Below are positions 40,089-49,663 of a stretch of 64,000 nucleotides of DNA, piece after piece (position 1 is the stretch's first letter; each line of letters opens with the position of its first letter). A program made the translations under genes and the position numbers. The notes beneath the pieces were generated by a model. The model saw only the letters and a program-made list of their open reading frames with translations. It did not search any database and had not been told where the DNA came from. The stretch is from BQWY01 sp046351095 (GTDB lineage: Bacteria > Nitrospirota > Nitrospiria > Nitrospirales > Nitrospiraceae), in assembly GCA_046351095.1 (NCBI GenBank), contig JAXLZC010000001.1, forward strand, positions 1,240,001 through 1,304,000. Reading direction: 5' to 3'.

Positions 40089-41510
40089 TCAACGCGGCAC
40101 GTCGCCGACGCGATGCAGCTCGACCAACGCTTCGAGGTGCGCCGTCTGCGGAAACATATCGAACGTAGTAAGCCGCGCGATGCGATAGGCGCCGGGGCCC
40201 GACGCACAGAGCCGAGCAAGGTCGCGCGCCAACGTCGCCGGATCGCAGGAGACATACAGGAGGCGCGGCGCGGCCAGCGCCATGACGCCGTCCAACACCT
40301 CGCGCGTCAGGCCGGTCCGCGGCGGATCGAGCACGACAAGATCGTACTCGCCTGCGGTAGCCGTCGGCATAAAGGCCTCGGCGGCGACGGGGCGAAAACG
40401 GCAACGCCCGATGTGGTTCCCTTCCGCGGCCCGCCGCGCATCCGCCAACGCCGTAGGATTCCCCTCGACCAACGTGACCAACGCCCCACGTTTCGCCAGC
40501 GGCAAACCTAACGTCCCGATACCCGCGTACAACTCCAACACTCGCAGTCCCAGCGTCGGCACCGCCCACTGCGTCACGGCCTCGGACAAACGTTTATTCA
40601 CCGCCCAATTCGATTGGAGAAACGACCGCTCGCTGATTCGAATCAACATGTCGTCGAGTCGTTCCGCCAGCCATTCTTGTCCTTCGGTCCAACGCGTGCC
40701 ACGCGACTCAGCCGCGCCATAGACCACGGTACCGACGAGACCCGGCAAGCCACGAAACAACGACAACACCACCTCGGCTTGGCGTTTCGCCTTCGCGTCG
40801 GTTTGCACAATCGCCAGCACCTCGTGTGTTGAGGTGGAGACACGTAATTCAATCGAGGCGAGACGACAGGAGGGCTTGGTGAGCGTGGCCAATCTGGACG
40901 ATATTTTTTTCACAACAGCCCGCAGAGAATCCGGCAGGACCGGGCAATCCGTGACCTGGACGACCTTCGTGCTCCCCTCGCGATGGAAACCGATCGCCAG
41001 CCCCTCGCCTTCGCGCACCACGGCAAACCGAACCACCGCACGGCTGCCATATTCCTGCGGCGACGGGATAACGGAAGGAATCTCCGCCGGATTCGGCAAG
41101 TCGACTTTGCCCACACGGGTGAGCGTTTCCAGAAACGTGTCGCGCTTCAGCCGTACCTGTGCGTCATAGCGAAGGTGCTGCAACTGGCAGCCGCCGCAGA
41201 TGCCATACACTGGACATGTCGGCGCCACACGATCCGGCGACGCCTCCAGCACACGCACAACCGTCGCTTCTTGGTATTGTTTTTTTGTCGCGGCAATCGC
41301 GACCTCGACCGTTTCGCCTGGGATTGCCCCTTTCACAAACATCGCACGCCCCTCGTGCCGAGCCAGCCCCGCTCCGCCTTGTACAAGCTTCTCGATGGTG
41401 ACGACTTGCGCGGGCAGCTTGATCGGCATAGTCGGCGCGACCGGCGCAGTCGATGCACCCTGCGTACGAGCAGTCGCAATGGGTTTCTTTCGTAGTTTCT
41501 GAGTGGTCAT
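40089..41510 (-). CDS. rlmD: 23S rRNA (uracil1939-C5)-methyltransferase
   Basis: 473 residues. A basic N-terminus precedes a TRAM domain (about 30-90), then the iron-sulfur motif CPVYGICGGCQLQH and the methyltransferase domain with VLELYAGIGTLGLPLA (SAM site), VLDPPRTGL and the catalytic Cys in YVSCDPATLARDL. It methylates U1939 (or U747-type sites; RlmC/RlmD are hard to tell apart by eye). The ATG at 41510 has AAAGGA at good distance. It leads the run into purM and purN. Confidence 0.9.
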   Translation of the reverse strand: MTTQKLRKKPIATARTQGASTAPVAPTMPIKLPAQVVTIEKLVQGGAGLARHEGRAMFVKGAIPGETVEVAIAATKKQYQEATVVRVLEASPDRVAPTCPVYGICGGCQLQHLRYDAQVRLKRDTFLETLTRVGKVDLPNPAEIPSVIPSPQEYGSRAVVRFAVVREGEGLAIGFHREGSTKVVQVTDCPVLPDSLRAVVKKISSRLATLTKPSCRLASIELRVSTSTHEVLAIVQTDAKAKRQAEVVLSLFRGLPGLVGTVVYGAAESRGTRWTEGQEWLAERLDDMLIRISERSFLQSNWAVNKRLSEAVTQWAVPTLGLRVLELYAGIGTLGLPLAKRGALVTLVEGNPTALADARRAAEGNHIGRCRFRPVAAEAFMPTATAGEYDLVVLDPPRTGLTREVLDGVMALAAPRLLYVSCDPATLARDLARLCASGPGAYRIARLTTFDMFPQTAHLEALVELHRVGDVPR

Positions 41511-41624
41511 GCGTCCTTTATAACAAACAGGCGTCGCGGCCGTCGCCGGAGAATGCCCACAGCAACGCCGGATTCGCTGCGACGTTCGTCAGCGGTCGAT
41601 GCGTCGATGTCGTACGGTCGTGGC

Positions 41625-43013
41625 CTAACTTTCCGGGCGGAGGTCGATGGAGAGCAACTTGATCTTGCGGTGCAGGTGGCTACGCTCAATTTGCAAGTCG
41701 TCGGCCGTTCGCGACACGTTCCACCGATGCTCCTTGAGCTTTCTGGTGATGTAGTCCTTCTCGAAGGCGTTGCGCGCGTCGCGTAACGAATCGTAATCCT
41801 TCAACGCCAAGGCGGGCGGCGCCGTCACGGCCGCGGCCGGCGTCGTTGGGCGCGAATGCAGCGCCATCCCCACATGCGTCTCGTCGATCGTCGGCCCGAA
41901 CACCATGATCATAAGCCGTTCGATCAGGTTTCGCAGTTCGCGAATATTGCCCGGCCACTCGTAGTGCTGCAGCAACTCCATCGCCGCGGGCGTGACCTGC
42001 TTCGCCTTCAACCCCTGCTCGGCCACGTGGATTTGCATGAAGTGCTCGACCAGCAACGGAATGTCGTCGCGCCGCGAGCGGAGCGGCGGCACGATCACCG
42101 GCAAGACGTTCAACCGATAGTACAGGTCCTCGCGGAAATGTCCGGCTTCGATTTCGCGCTGAAGATCTTTGTTCGAGGCGGCGAGCACACGCACATCGAC
42201 CTTGATGATCTTTGTGCCGCCGACGCGGTTGAACTGCTGCTCTTGTAACGCGCGCAATACCTTGGCCTGTGTCGCCAAACTCATGTCGCCTATTTCATCG
42301 AGGAAGAGCGTCCCGCCGTCGGCCTGCTCGAATTGCCCGCGCTTTTGCGACATGGCGCCGCTGAACGCGCCCTTCTCGTGCCCGAATAGTTCGCTTTCGA
42401 TCAGCGTCTCGGGAATGGCCGCGCAATTGACCGCGATGAACGGCTTGTTCGCCCTCGGACTCTGCTGATGGATCGCGCGCGCGACGAGTTCTTTACCGGT
42501 GCCGTTTTCGCCTCCGATCAAAATACGGCTGTTCGTCGGACCGGCCGTCGCGATCAACTCACGTAGCCGCTGCATCGCGTGCGACTTCCCGACCAGCTCG
42601 AAGCGGCGCTCCACCGTACTCCGGAGCGTCAGGTTCTCCCGCTCCAGCCGATGTTGATCGAGCGCGTGCCGCACACGCAGCGTGACGTTTTCGAGCGAGA
42701 GTGGCTTTTCGATGTAGTCGTACGCGCCAAGTTTGATCGCGCGCACGGCCGTGTCGATCGAGCCATGGCCGGACATCATCATGACCTGGATGTGCGGCGT
42801 CGTCTCGCGCAGGCGTTTTAACGTTTCGAGCCCGTCCATCTCGGGCATCCAAATATCGAGCATCATCAGGTCCGGCGGATCGGTCGCGGCGATCTTGAGC
42901 GCCTCGACGCCGCTCTGGGCCGTCTGCACCTCATAGCCCTCGTCTTCCAAAATTTGGCCGAGCGAATTCAAGATGGCTGTTTCGTCGTCGACTATCAGAA
43001 TCGATTCCGCCAT
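41625..43013 (-). CDS. ntrX: Sigma-54 response regulator NtrX-like
   Basis: 462 residues. Receiver (D9-D10, acceptor D53; GHGSIDTAVRAIKLGAYDYIEKPLS), AAA+ domain (Walker A GENGTGK, Walker B LFLDE) and Fis-type helix-turn-helix end. The sigma-54 contact loop reads GAFSGA rather than GAFTGA, a Thr-to-Ser change at a critical place. It may alter but not abolish sigma-54 contact; some NtrX proteins have altered loops. It lies 33 bases after the NtrY-like kinase gene and forms an NtrYX pair, associated with nitrogen or redox control. I infer function from family only. Confidence 0.92.
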   Translation of the reverse strand: MAESILIVDDETAILNSLGQILEDEGYEVQTAQSGVEALKIAATDPPDLMMLDIWMPEMDGLETLKRLRETTPHIQVMMMSGHGSIDTAVRAIKLGAYDYIEKPLSLENVTLRVRHALDQHRLERENLTLRSTVERRFELVGKSHAMQRLRELIATAGPTNSRILIGGENGTGKELVARAIHQQSPRANKPFIAVNCAAIPETLIESELFGHEKGAFSGAMSQKRGQFEQADGGTLFLDEIGDMSLATQAKVLRALQEQQFNRVGGTKIIKVDVRVLAASNKDLQREIEAGHFREDLYYRLNVLPVIVPPLRSRRDDIPLLVEHFMQIHVAEQGLKAKQVTPAAMELLQHYEWPGNIRELRNLIERLMIMVFGPTIDETHVGMALHSRPTTPAAAVTAPPALALKDYDSLRDARNAFEKDYITRKLKEHRWNVSRTADDLQIERSHLHRKIKLLSIDLRPES

Positions 43014-43046
43014 ACCTGGTATCCCAATTGCCTCGTCGCGTCGCCG

Positions 43047-45377
43047 CTACACCGGCAATTCAAACGTAAAAATCGCGCCCTTCGGCTGATTGTTCGCCGC
43101 CGTAATCTGCCCCTCGTGATCATTGATCACGCGCCGACTGATCGCCAAGCCCAACCCGGTGCCGGTGCGCTTGCGCGAAAAATACGGCACAAAAAGCTTC
43201 TCCTGATCCTCGGCGGAAATCCCGGTGCCTTCATCCGCCACCGACACGATCGCCCGCCGCCGCCGCCCATCATACGTGGAGGTGACCCAGAGCCGCCCCT
43301 TCTGGTTCATCGCCTGGATACCGTTATCGCATAAATTGACGAGCACGCGCTTAATTTGTTCGCGGTCGAATTTCAGGTTCGGCAACACGTCGTCGAGTTC
43401 GGCGATCACCTCTACGTCGCGGTGCGCGTTCTGATACATGGTGATGACCTCACGGACCACGTCGTTCAGCGAACCCATCACGAGCTGCGGCGTCGGCAGA
43501 CGCGCGAACTTCGAAAACTCGTCCACCATATGTTTGAGACTGCCGACCTCGTTGACGATGGTCTGCGTCGCCTCGTCAAAAATCTTGTCGAAGTCCTGCG
43601 CCTTCTCGAAATATTTTTTCCGCAACCGCTGCGCCGATAACTGAATCGGCGTGAGCGGATTTTTGATCTCGTGCGCGACGCGCCGTGCGACTTCTTGCCA
43701 AGCCGAAGCCTTCTGCGCCTTGATCAACTCGGTCAGGTCTTCGAAGATCAACACGTAGCCGAGCTCGCGCCCGGCTTCGTCTTTCATCGTCGAACAGCTC
43801 ACCCCCATCGTGAGCAAGCGGCCCTGCATTTCGAGCTGCCCTTCGAGCGACAACGTATCGCGCCGATCCGCAAGCATGCGATCGTAGACCGTTTGAAGCA
43901 GATCGAGCTTGTACTCCTTAAACACCTCGTTCGCCTGCCGCCCATGCACACGGTCGGCCCACATGCCGAGGATACGCTCCGCCGACGGATTAAACGTCGT
44001 GATCAATCCCTGCCGATCGATCGACAACAGACCCGACGCGATCGTATCGACGACCGTTTGGGTATACGCGCGCCGACGTTCGATTTCCACGTTGGATTGG
44101 CGCAGCGACGCGTTGGCCGATTCCAGCTCGGATTTGCTGGTGCGGAGGTCCGCCGTCATGCGGTTGAACGAGTCGACCAAGGTCCCGATCTCGTCCGTCG
44201 CCTTCGCTTGAATGTGCACGTTCAGGTCGCCCTGCGCGATGGCCTCCGTCGCTTCCGCCAGCCGTTGGATCGGCACGGTGATGCCGCGCGCGACGTAAAA
44301 CCCGAACCAGGTCGCGCCGAACAAAATCATCACCGTCACCGTCGCCACAAACAAATAAGCGCCGGCCTTGATCGGATTTTTCATCGACTTGATCTGTTTG
44401 TACTCGGCGTAGCGCTGGCCGATCCCTTCCATCTTGGCCAGCAACGACTCCGGTACATAGGCATCGACGACGAGCACACCTTCCACATCGCCCTGCCGCA
44501 CCGTGGAGAGAATCGGCACTCCCGCGCGGATCAAACGGCCCTTCTCCGCCTCCTGCACCGTGGTCAATTCTTGTTTCGTCGTGATCACTTGCAGCACGAG
44601 TTGGCCGATAGGCAAGTCGAGCACCTGCGACGGCACGTCTTGCGCCACCGCCTTGGTCAGTTGTTCCATCTTCGACGAATAGACCTCGACGCCCGCCACG
44701 TTGTGATCGCCGCGCTCGCGCGCCATCGCCGCGATCAAGAGATCGCGTTGCGCCGGCGCCATCAAGTCCTCGCGGTAAATCTCCTGGCTGATCGCACGCC
44801 CGCTGTTCGTCGCCAACGCCATGTGCGCCGCGTGGTGCATCTTCGCCACCTCGAACGAGTCTTTCATCACGCGGTCGATCTGGTCGCTGAACCAGACATC
44901 CACCGCCTTATCGACGACGCGACTCGCCACGAACGCCAACAGCAACGTCGGGATCAAGGAAAACCCAATGAAGGCCGCGACGAGTTTCGTGCGGAATCCG
45001 GAACCCGCCAGCCGATGGCGGCGCTCGAAATACGCCTTAATGAGATTGCGGGAGAGGAGCAGCGTCAGGACAACCAGCCCGATCAAGTCGAGATTCAGCA
45101 ACAACAGCACGAAGGCGTAGCTGGTACTCGGCACGAACGACCCATCGATCGTTTCGTTCGAGACGCCGTACAGGTAGTAGTAGCCGGTCAGCGCGAGACA
45201 GGGAATGAGGAAGAGGAGAACGATCCAAACGGGACGCAGGTGCCGGGGACGAGGGTCGGTCTGGTCGGAGGAGCGGCGAGACGGGCGCGGCGCGTCGGAC
45301 GATCCGCTGGGAGGAAGCACCGGGGCGGTCACCGTTGGCGATGGACGACTCGCGTCCGACATCTCCCCTCGATTCAT
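43047..45377 (-). CDS. ntrY: NtrY-like membrane sensor histidine kinase
   Basis: 776 residues. A polar N-terminus leads into three close hydrophobic segments, a long periplasmic region (about 155-330), another helix, then HAMP, PAS, HisKA with H569 in RRVAHEIKNPLTPIQLSAQRLRKKYF, and HATPase with LCDNGIQAM and TGTGLGLAI. The H-box context is the NtrY form. It senses an envelope or cytoplasmic cue and phosphorylates the following NtrX-like regulator. The second Met (45362) is a possible start. DUF1844 lies 66 bases upstream on the same strand. Confidence 0.93.
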   Translation of the reverse strand: MNRGEMSDASRPSPTVTAPVLPPSGSSDAPRPSRRSSDQTDPRPRHLRPVWIVLLFLIPCLALTGYYYLYGVSNETIDGSFVPSTSYAFVLLLLNLDLIGLVVLTLLLSRNLIKAYFERRHRLAGSGFRTKLVAAFIGFSLIPTLLLAFVASRVVDKAVDVWFSDQIDRVMKDSFEVAKMHHAAHMALATNSGRAISQEIYREDLMAPAQRDLLIAAMARERGDHNVAGVEVYSSKMEQLTKAVAQDVPSQVLDLPIGQLVLQVITTKQELTTVQEAEKGRLIRAGVPILSTVRQGDVEGVLVVDAYVPESLLAKMEGIGQRYAEYKQIKSMKNPIKAGAYLFVATVTVMILFGATWFGFYVARGITVPIQRLAEATEAIAQGDLNVHIQAKATDEIGTLVDSFNRMTADLRTSKSELESANASLRQSNVEIERRRAYTQTVVDTIASGLLSIDRQGLITTFNPSAERILGMWADRVHGRQANEVFKEYKLDLLQTVYDRMLADRRDTLSLEGQLEMQGRLLTMGVSCSTMKDEAGRELGYVLIFEDLTELIKAQKASAWQEVARRVAHEIKNPLTPIQLSAQRLRKKYFEKAQDFDKIFDEATQTIVNEVGSLKHMVDEFSKFARLPTPQLVMGSLNDVVREVITMYQNAHRDVEVIAELDDVLPNLKFDREQIKRVLVNLCDNGIQAMNQKGRLWVTSTYDGRRRRAIVSVADEGTGISAEDQEKLFVPYFSRKRTGTGLGLAISRRVINDHEGQITAANNQPKGAIFTFELPV

Positions 45378-45443
45378 GGTGACGGTCGCGCCGTAGGACG
45401 ATGGCGCGGCGGCGGCGAACGCCGCTGTGCGACGGCGCGGAGA

Positions 45444-45896
45444 CTACCGCGCGAGGACCGAGCCCTTACCGGACGACAGTTCGACGAACTTCATCCGCAA
45501 CGCGTAGAGCATGTCGGTCATGATGGACTGCTCTTCCGACGTCAGGTTGCCTTTGGTTTTGGTTTCGAGGATCGACAGGATGTCGATAATTTCTTTGGCT
45601 TGGTCGAGATTGACGGGACCAGGCGCCTGGCGCGGATCGAGTTGTTCGCCCATCAACATGAGCGCCGACGTACCCATCGAAAACACGAACGACGAAAACG
45701 AGAGCGGCGCCGCCGCATGTTCGTGTGCATGCGTGTCGGTGGCCTGCGCGCTCTGAGGAGAGACAGGAGCCTGTGCCGCACTTGGTGCAGCCTGCGGGGC
45801 ACTCGATGCGGCTTGCGGCGCGGGCGGTGCGTCCGCCTCGGCGCTGCGTCCACGTTTATCGCGCACGACAAAAGGGCTGTCAGATTCGGCGCTCAT
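45444..45896 (-). CDS. DUF1844 family protein
   Basis: 150 residues. An Ala/Pro/Gln-rich N-terminus (about 1-65) is followed by the DUF1844 core: FSSFVFSMGTSALMLMGE, VNLDQAKEIIDILSILETKTKGNLT and MLYALRMKFVEL. The function of the family is unknown. The ATG at 45896 follows GAGGG by seven bases. It begins a probable operon with ntrY and ntrX and is read from its own promoter, divergent from mazG. Confidence 0.9.
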   Translation of the reverse strand: MSAESDSPFVVRDKRGRSAEADAPPAPQAASSAPQAAPSAAQAPVSPQSAQATDTHAHEHAAAPLSFSSFVFSMGTSALMLMGEQLDPRQAPGPVNLDQAKEIIDILSILETKTKGNLTSEEQSIMTDMLYALRMKFVELSSGKGSVLAR

Positions 45897-45971
45897 GGTA
45901 TGTCCCTCACGTTCCTCACGACAAACGACCATCCGGCACGGTTCGCACAAGCGACCGTACAGGACCGTCGA

Positions 45972-46000
45972 ACCGTAGCATAGCGTTTTGGGGCGTTCAA
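45972..46000 (-). promoter_or_regulatory. Candidate promoter of the DUF1844-ntrYX operon
   Basis: Minus strand: TTGAAC (45995-46000), 17-base spacer ending TGC, TACGGT (45972-45977). The -10 region TGCTACGGT is the same as at 32941. Confidence 0.5.
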
Positions 46001-46043
46001 GACAGGCGGCCATCCGACACCGGCCCAATGCGAGCGGCCACGA

Positions 46044-46073
46044 TTGCGCCGACTCCGCGAGTCGGAGTAAGCT
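46044..46073 (+). promoter_or_regulatory. Candidate mazG promoter with palindrome in the spacer
   Basis: TTGCGC, 18-base spacer, TAAGCT. The spacer contains CCGACTC-CGC-GAGTCGG (46049-46065), an operator-like palindrome. Start would be about four bases before the mazG ATG. Confidence 0.4.
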
Positions 46074-46083
46074 CCGCGCACCG

Positions 46084-46980
46084 ATGACGCCCGCGTCCCC
46101 ACAGCCGCAGCAGCCGTCGTCCGCCGCGTCCCCGTCGACGCAGGCCGCCGCGCCGTTTGCCCGCTTGGTCGAGATCATGGCCACGCTCCGCGCGCCGAAC
46201 GGCTGCCCCTGGGATCGCAAACAGACGCACGAGTCGTTGAAAGCGCACCTCCTGGAAGAAACCTACGAAGTGCTGGAGACGATCGACCGAGGCGACACCG
46301 CAAAATTGCGGGAAGAATTGGGCGACGTGTTGCTCCAAGTCATCTTCCATGCACAAATCGCCGCCGAAGCCGGCACCTTCACCATCGACGACGTCGTTAC
46401 CACCCTCTCGGAAAAACTCGTCCGCCGCCATCCGCACGTGTTTCAGGCAGAGGCGCAGAACGGCGACGCCGCCCTATCGCCGGATCAGGTCTACCAAAAC
46501 TGGGAACAGATCAAGAAGGCGGAACGCCAAGCCGCCGGCACCCCCGACTCCGTGTTGGCCGGTGTCCCGCTGACGCTCCCCGCCTTGTCCCGCGCCTATC
46601 AACTGCAGGCGCGCGCCGCTCGTGTCGGCTTCGACTGGCCGGACTCGCGCGAAGGGCTCGACCTTGTGCTCGGTAAAATCGAAGAAGAATGTCGCGAGCT
46701 GCGGCAGGCCATCGACAACGGCGCGTCGGAATCGGCGCGCGCCTCGGAACTCGGCGACATCCTCTTTTCTGTTGTAAACCTCGCACGCAAACTCAAAACG
46801 AATCCCGAAGACAGCCTCCGTGTGGCGGCCACCAGGTTCGCTGACCGCTTCCGCTACATCGAAGCGGAGGCCCAGAAGCGCGGACAGAGCGTGGAGCAGT
46901 TGGGTCTCGAGGAAATGGATCGTTTGTGGGACGCCGCGAAGCGCCACCTCGCCGCACAGCCGAATGAAGCCACGCGATGA
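46084..46980 (+). CDS. mazG: Nucleoside triphosphate pyrophosphohydrolase MazG
   Basis: 298 residues, with two MazG helical domains. The first has CPWDRKQTHESLKAHLLEETYEVLETI and ELGDVLLQVIFHAQIA; the second has KIEEECRELRQAI and ELGDILFSVVNLAR, giving E-x2-E and E-x2-D metal ligands in each. It hydrolyses (d)NTPs and can lower ppGpp. A short Ser/Ala-rich N-terminus precedes it. Its stop overlaps the following membrane-protein gene (ATGA). Confidence 0.95.
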   Translation: MTPASPQPQQPSSAASPSTQAAAPFARLVEIMATLRAPNGCPWDRKQTHESLKAHLLEETYEVLETIDRGDTAKLREELGDVLLQVIFHAQIAAEAGTFTIDDVVTTLSEKLVRRHPHVFQAEAQNGDAALSPDQVYQNWEQIKKAERQAAGTPDSVLAGVPLTLPALSRAYQLQARAARVGFDWPDSREGLDLVLGKIEEECRELRQAIDNGASESARASELGDILFSVVNLARKLKTNPEDSLRVAATRFADRFRYIEAEAQKRGQSVEQLGLEEMDRLWDAAKRHLAAQPNEATR

Positions 46981-47666
46981 GTGCGGAGACTCCCGACAAA
47001 GGACCGACCGCGCCGCACGAGTCGAAAGATCCCGACGCGCCGCCGATCCCCGCGCAGCCCTACGTGGAAGGCGAAAGGGCCGGCGCTCACCCGCTGTTCG
47101 TCATCTTCGTCATCCTGTTCGGCCTCTGGGTCGTGATCTTTTTTGTGTTCGCGCCGGCGAACAAACGCGACCGCCCCGACGCCACGCTCAGCCGACCGGA
47201 CTTATCGGAACAACACCAGGACAAAGAGCAAACCGTCGTCATGTACAAGGTGCATGCGACGGCGCCCGAATATAAGGCAATCAGTTTGGTCGTGCCGTCG
47301 GGCGCGACGCACAGTCAGGTGGTGGGCTTGCTGAAGTCGCTCAAGACGAAGCGGCTCGAACAGGAATTGGAATCGATCCTGCCGCCGACGACGCAGGGGC
47401 ACCAGCTTGGCCCTCTGGCCTACGCCGACATCTACATTTTTAGCGATGCGAAATACGCGGGACCGGAAACCATTGCGCGGCTGGCGCGCGGGGCGAAGGC
47501 GCCGACGACGATGCTCGGCGCGGCGGTGCCGTTCGAAGTGGCGATGGAGCAGGTGCGTGGGCACTACCGGATCGACCTGGCCAACAGCGCCCACCCGGAT
47601 ATCGGGTCGCTCGGGATGTCCGACCCCTCAGGCGTACACAGCGAACATTATCGGAAGTTGTTCTAG
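46977..47666 (+). CDS. Single-pass membrane protein of unknown function
   Basis: 229 residues. A polar N-terminus (about 40) precedes one membrane helix (HPLFVIFVILFGLWVVIFFVFA), then an extracytoplasmic part of about 160 residues with mixed alpha/beta pattern. It has no Cys. I do not recognise it. It is translationally coupled to mazG, so co-production is certain in principle but the functional link is unclear. It is followed by a heptamer-repeat spacer and a convergent gene. Confidence 0.75.
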   Translation: MSAETPDKGPTAPHESKDPDAPPIPAQPYVEGERAGAHPLFVIFVILFGLWVVIFFVFAPANKRDRPDATLSRPDLSEQHQDKEQTVVMYKVHATAPEYKAISLVVPSGATHSQVVGLLKSLKTKRLEQELESILPPTTQGHQLGPLAYADIYIFSDAKYAGPETIARLARGAKAPTTMLGAAVPFEVAMEQVRGHYRIDLANSAHPDIGSLGMSDPSGVHSEHYRKLF

Positions 47667-47702
47667 GGAAACGCGTCAGGCGTCATTCGTCAGGCGCACT
47701 GT

Positions 47703-47765
47703 CTCCCGGCTCCCGGCTCCCGGCTCCCGGCTTCCTTCTTCCGTCTTACTTCTCCCCTCTTCCAA
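47703..47765 (+). repeat. Heptamer array CTCCCGG / CTTCCGT, nine units
   Basis: Four perfect CTCCCGG units (47703-47730) continue in register as CTTCCTT, CTTCCGT, CTTACTT, CTCCCCT, CTTCCAA. A GTCATTCGTCAG module stands at 47682-47693. Confidence 0.85.
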
Positions 47766-47766
47766 C

Positions 47767-48174
47767 TCACAATTTCGCCCGCACACGGACTTCCTCACGC
47801 AAGGCGGCGAATTGCTCTTCAAATCGTGTCAGCAATTGTTGCCCAAGGTGACTGAGTTCCTCGGTGAACGGCGGGATCATCACATTCTCGCGCTTCGTCA
47901 TCATCCCTTCGTCGTTGGCCATCACAAATTTTTGATCGGCGATCCAGCGCGACAAGAGATTGCCCACAACCATCTGCTGTCCCGGTGAGCCCGTCACGCC
48001 GGCGAGGAGCTTGGCCTTCAACGGGTCGAGTTCGTCGGGAATCGAAATTTTCACCCGCGCCGCCTGCGGCATCGGCCAGGTCGGTCGCTGAAACGAATAG
48101 TCGTAGGAAAACACCAGCTCGCGCGGCTCGCGAAACGGTCCGCTCGTATTCAAAATCGTATAGGGCTGCGCCAT
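47767..48174 (-). CDS. Unknown protein after the haem genes
   Basis: 135 residues, cytoplasmic, no Cys. A beta-rich N-terminal half (LVFSYDYSFQRPTWPMP, ARVKISIPDELDPLKAK) leads to a helical C-terminal half (LSHLGQQLLTRFEEQFAALREEV). An AAAGG ribosome site lies eight bases before the ATG. It starts 25 bases after hemG and may be co-transcribed with the haem genes. No family recognised. Confidence 0.7.
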   Translation of the reverse strand: MAQPYTILNTSGPFREPRELVFSYDYSFQRPTWPMPQAARVKISIPDELDPLKAKLLAGVTGSPGQQMVVGNLLSRWIADQKFVMANDEGMMTKRENVMIPPFTEELSHLGQQLLTRFEEQFAALREEVRVRAKL

Positions 48175-48199
48175 GATTCAGACCTTTCTTCCGTACAAC

Positions 48200-49663
48200 T
48201 CACGCGCGTCCGACCGGGCTCGACAACGCCGCCAGCAGACGCCCCGCCCGTTCCTGCCCGTCGCGGATACAATCGGGGATACCGACACCACGATAGGCCG
48301 CGCCCGCCACGACCAGCCCAGGATACCGACTCAGCGCCGTATCGATCGCCGCCACACGATCCACATGTCCGATCGTGTACTGCGGCATCGCGCGGTGCCA
48401 CCGATTCACTTCCACATATTCAGGCTCGGCGCGCAGGCCGGACAGACGCGTCAGTTCTTCGCGCACGCGAGGAATCAACTCGGCGTCCGACGCGGCCAGC
48501 GCCGACTCGCGCCCGACGCCGCCCATATACGCACGCACCAACGTCCGGTCGTCCGGCGCGCGATGCGGCCACTTGAGCGACGTCCACGTCGTCGCGAGCA
48601 ACAGCTCCTGCTCGCCGCGCGGCACCACAAATCCAAACCCACGCACATGCTCACGCACATCCGTCGCGCGATACAACAGCGACATCGTCGCCGTCGACGC
48701 ATAGGGAATTTGCTCCATGAGTCCGGCCGCAGAAGGACTGAGCGGCGTGACCAACGATGACGCGGCAAATGCCGGCGTCGCCAACAGCACCGCATCCGCC
48801 GCGCAGGTCGTGTTATCCGACAACTGCAGATCGTAGACCCAGCGGCCGACTTCTTTGGATCGGACGCGGAGACTGTCCACCGCGCAGTTCGTCCGAAGGT
48901 CCACCCCAGCCTCGCGCAAACGCGCCACCGCCGTCTCGACCAGATCGATCAAGCCGCCCTTGAGCGTGACAAACAACGAGTGCCGCGGGGCCGCGCCGGC
49001 CGCTTTTTTCTCCGCCGCTTGTTTGCCCGCCGCCACCATGCCGCGAATGACACTGCCCTGCTTTTGTTCCAATTCGAGAAACCGCGGGAACGTCGCCTTC
49101 AAACTCATCTGCTCGGCATCGCCCGCGTAGATGCCGGCCATTAGCGGCTCGATCAATCGCGCGGTGGCTTCGCGGCCGAACCGGCGCCGGAAAAAGGCGG
49201 CGAGCGACTCGTCGCCGTTCGGCGCCTTCGGCGGCAGAATATATTCCAACCCCATGCGCACGAGTCCGGGCCACGACAACAACCCGCTCCGCACGAACGG
49301 GCCGATATTGCCGGGCTTGATGACGACCATCCCTTCCGGCAATTCGCGTAACGCGCCCTGCGAGTAGACGAACGTTTGTCGATGCGCTTCGTTCGTATTG
49401 ATGAGTTGGTCGGCGAGGCCGAGACGTCGGCAGAGATCCAGCGCCCAGGGTTTTTGCGAGAGGAAGGAATCGGGACCGGCTTCGATCACACAGTCGCGCA
49501 CACGGTGCGTGACGATTTTTCCGCCGAAGGCGGGATCGGCTTCGACCAACAGAATCCGCAACCCCAGCCCGCGTTGCCGATTCTGTTCGACAAGTTCGAG
49601 CGCCGCCGCGAGGCCGGTAATCCCGCCGCCGACGATGGCGACTGTCTGTCCGGTGGGTGTCAC
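48200..49663 (-). CDS. hemG: Protoporphyrinogen oxidase, FAD-dependent (HemY type)
   Basis: 487 residues from the GTG at 49663, which overlaps the hemH stop (GTGA). The FAD-binding motif GGGITGLAAALELV is at the N-terminus, followed by LLVEADPAFGGKI and EAGPDSFLSQKPWAL; the end has GLVVAGAAYRGVGIPDCIRDGQ, the usual C-terminal FAD contact. It oxidises protoporphyrinogen IX to protoporphyrin IX before iron insertion; hemY is the other common name. The frame runs on upstream through hemH in another register and that part is not coding. Confidence 0.94.
   Translation of the reverse strand: MTPTGQTVAIVGGGITGLAAALELVEQNRQRGLGLRILLVEADPAFGGKIVTHRVRDCVIEAGPDSFLSQKPWALDLCRRLGLADQLINTNEAHRQTFVYSQGALRELPEGMVVIKPGNIGPFVRSGLLSWPGLVRMGLEYILPPKAPNGDESLAAFFRRRFGREATARLIEPLMAGIYAGDAEQMSLKATFPRFLELEQKQGSVIRGMVAAGKQAAEKKAAGAAPRHSLFVTLKGGLIDLVETAVARLREAGVDLRTNCAVDSLRVRSKEVGRWVYDLQLSDNTTCAADAVLLATPAFAASSLVTPLSPSAAGLMEQIPYASTATMSLLYRATDVREHVRGFGFVVPRGEQELLLATTWTSLKWPHRAPDDRTLVRAYMGGVGRESALAASDAELIPRVREELTRLSGLRAEPEYVEVNRWHRAMPQYTIGHVDRVAAIDTALSRYPGLVVAGAAYRGVGIPDCIRDGQERAGRLLAALSSPVGRA

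Noticed and set aside
40055..40255. Extended N-terminus for purM
   Set aside because: It lies inside rlmD in another frame; the family start MTTYRQAGV at 40054 is clear.
41517..41522. TATAAA before rlmD as a -10 box
   Set aside because: It overlaps the AAAGGA ribosome site and has no -35; probably coincidence.
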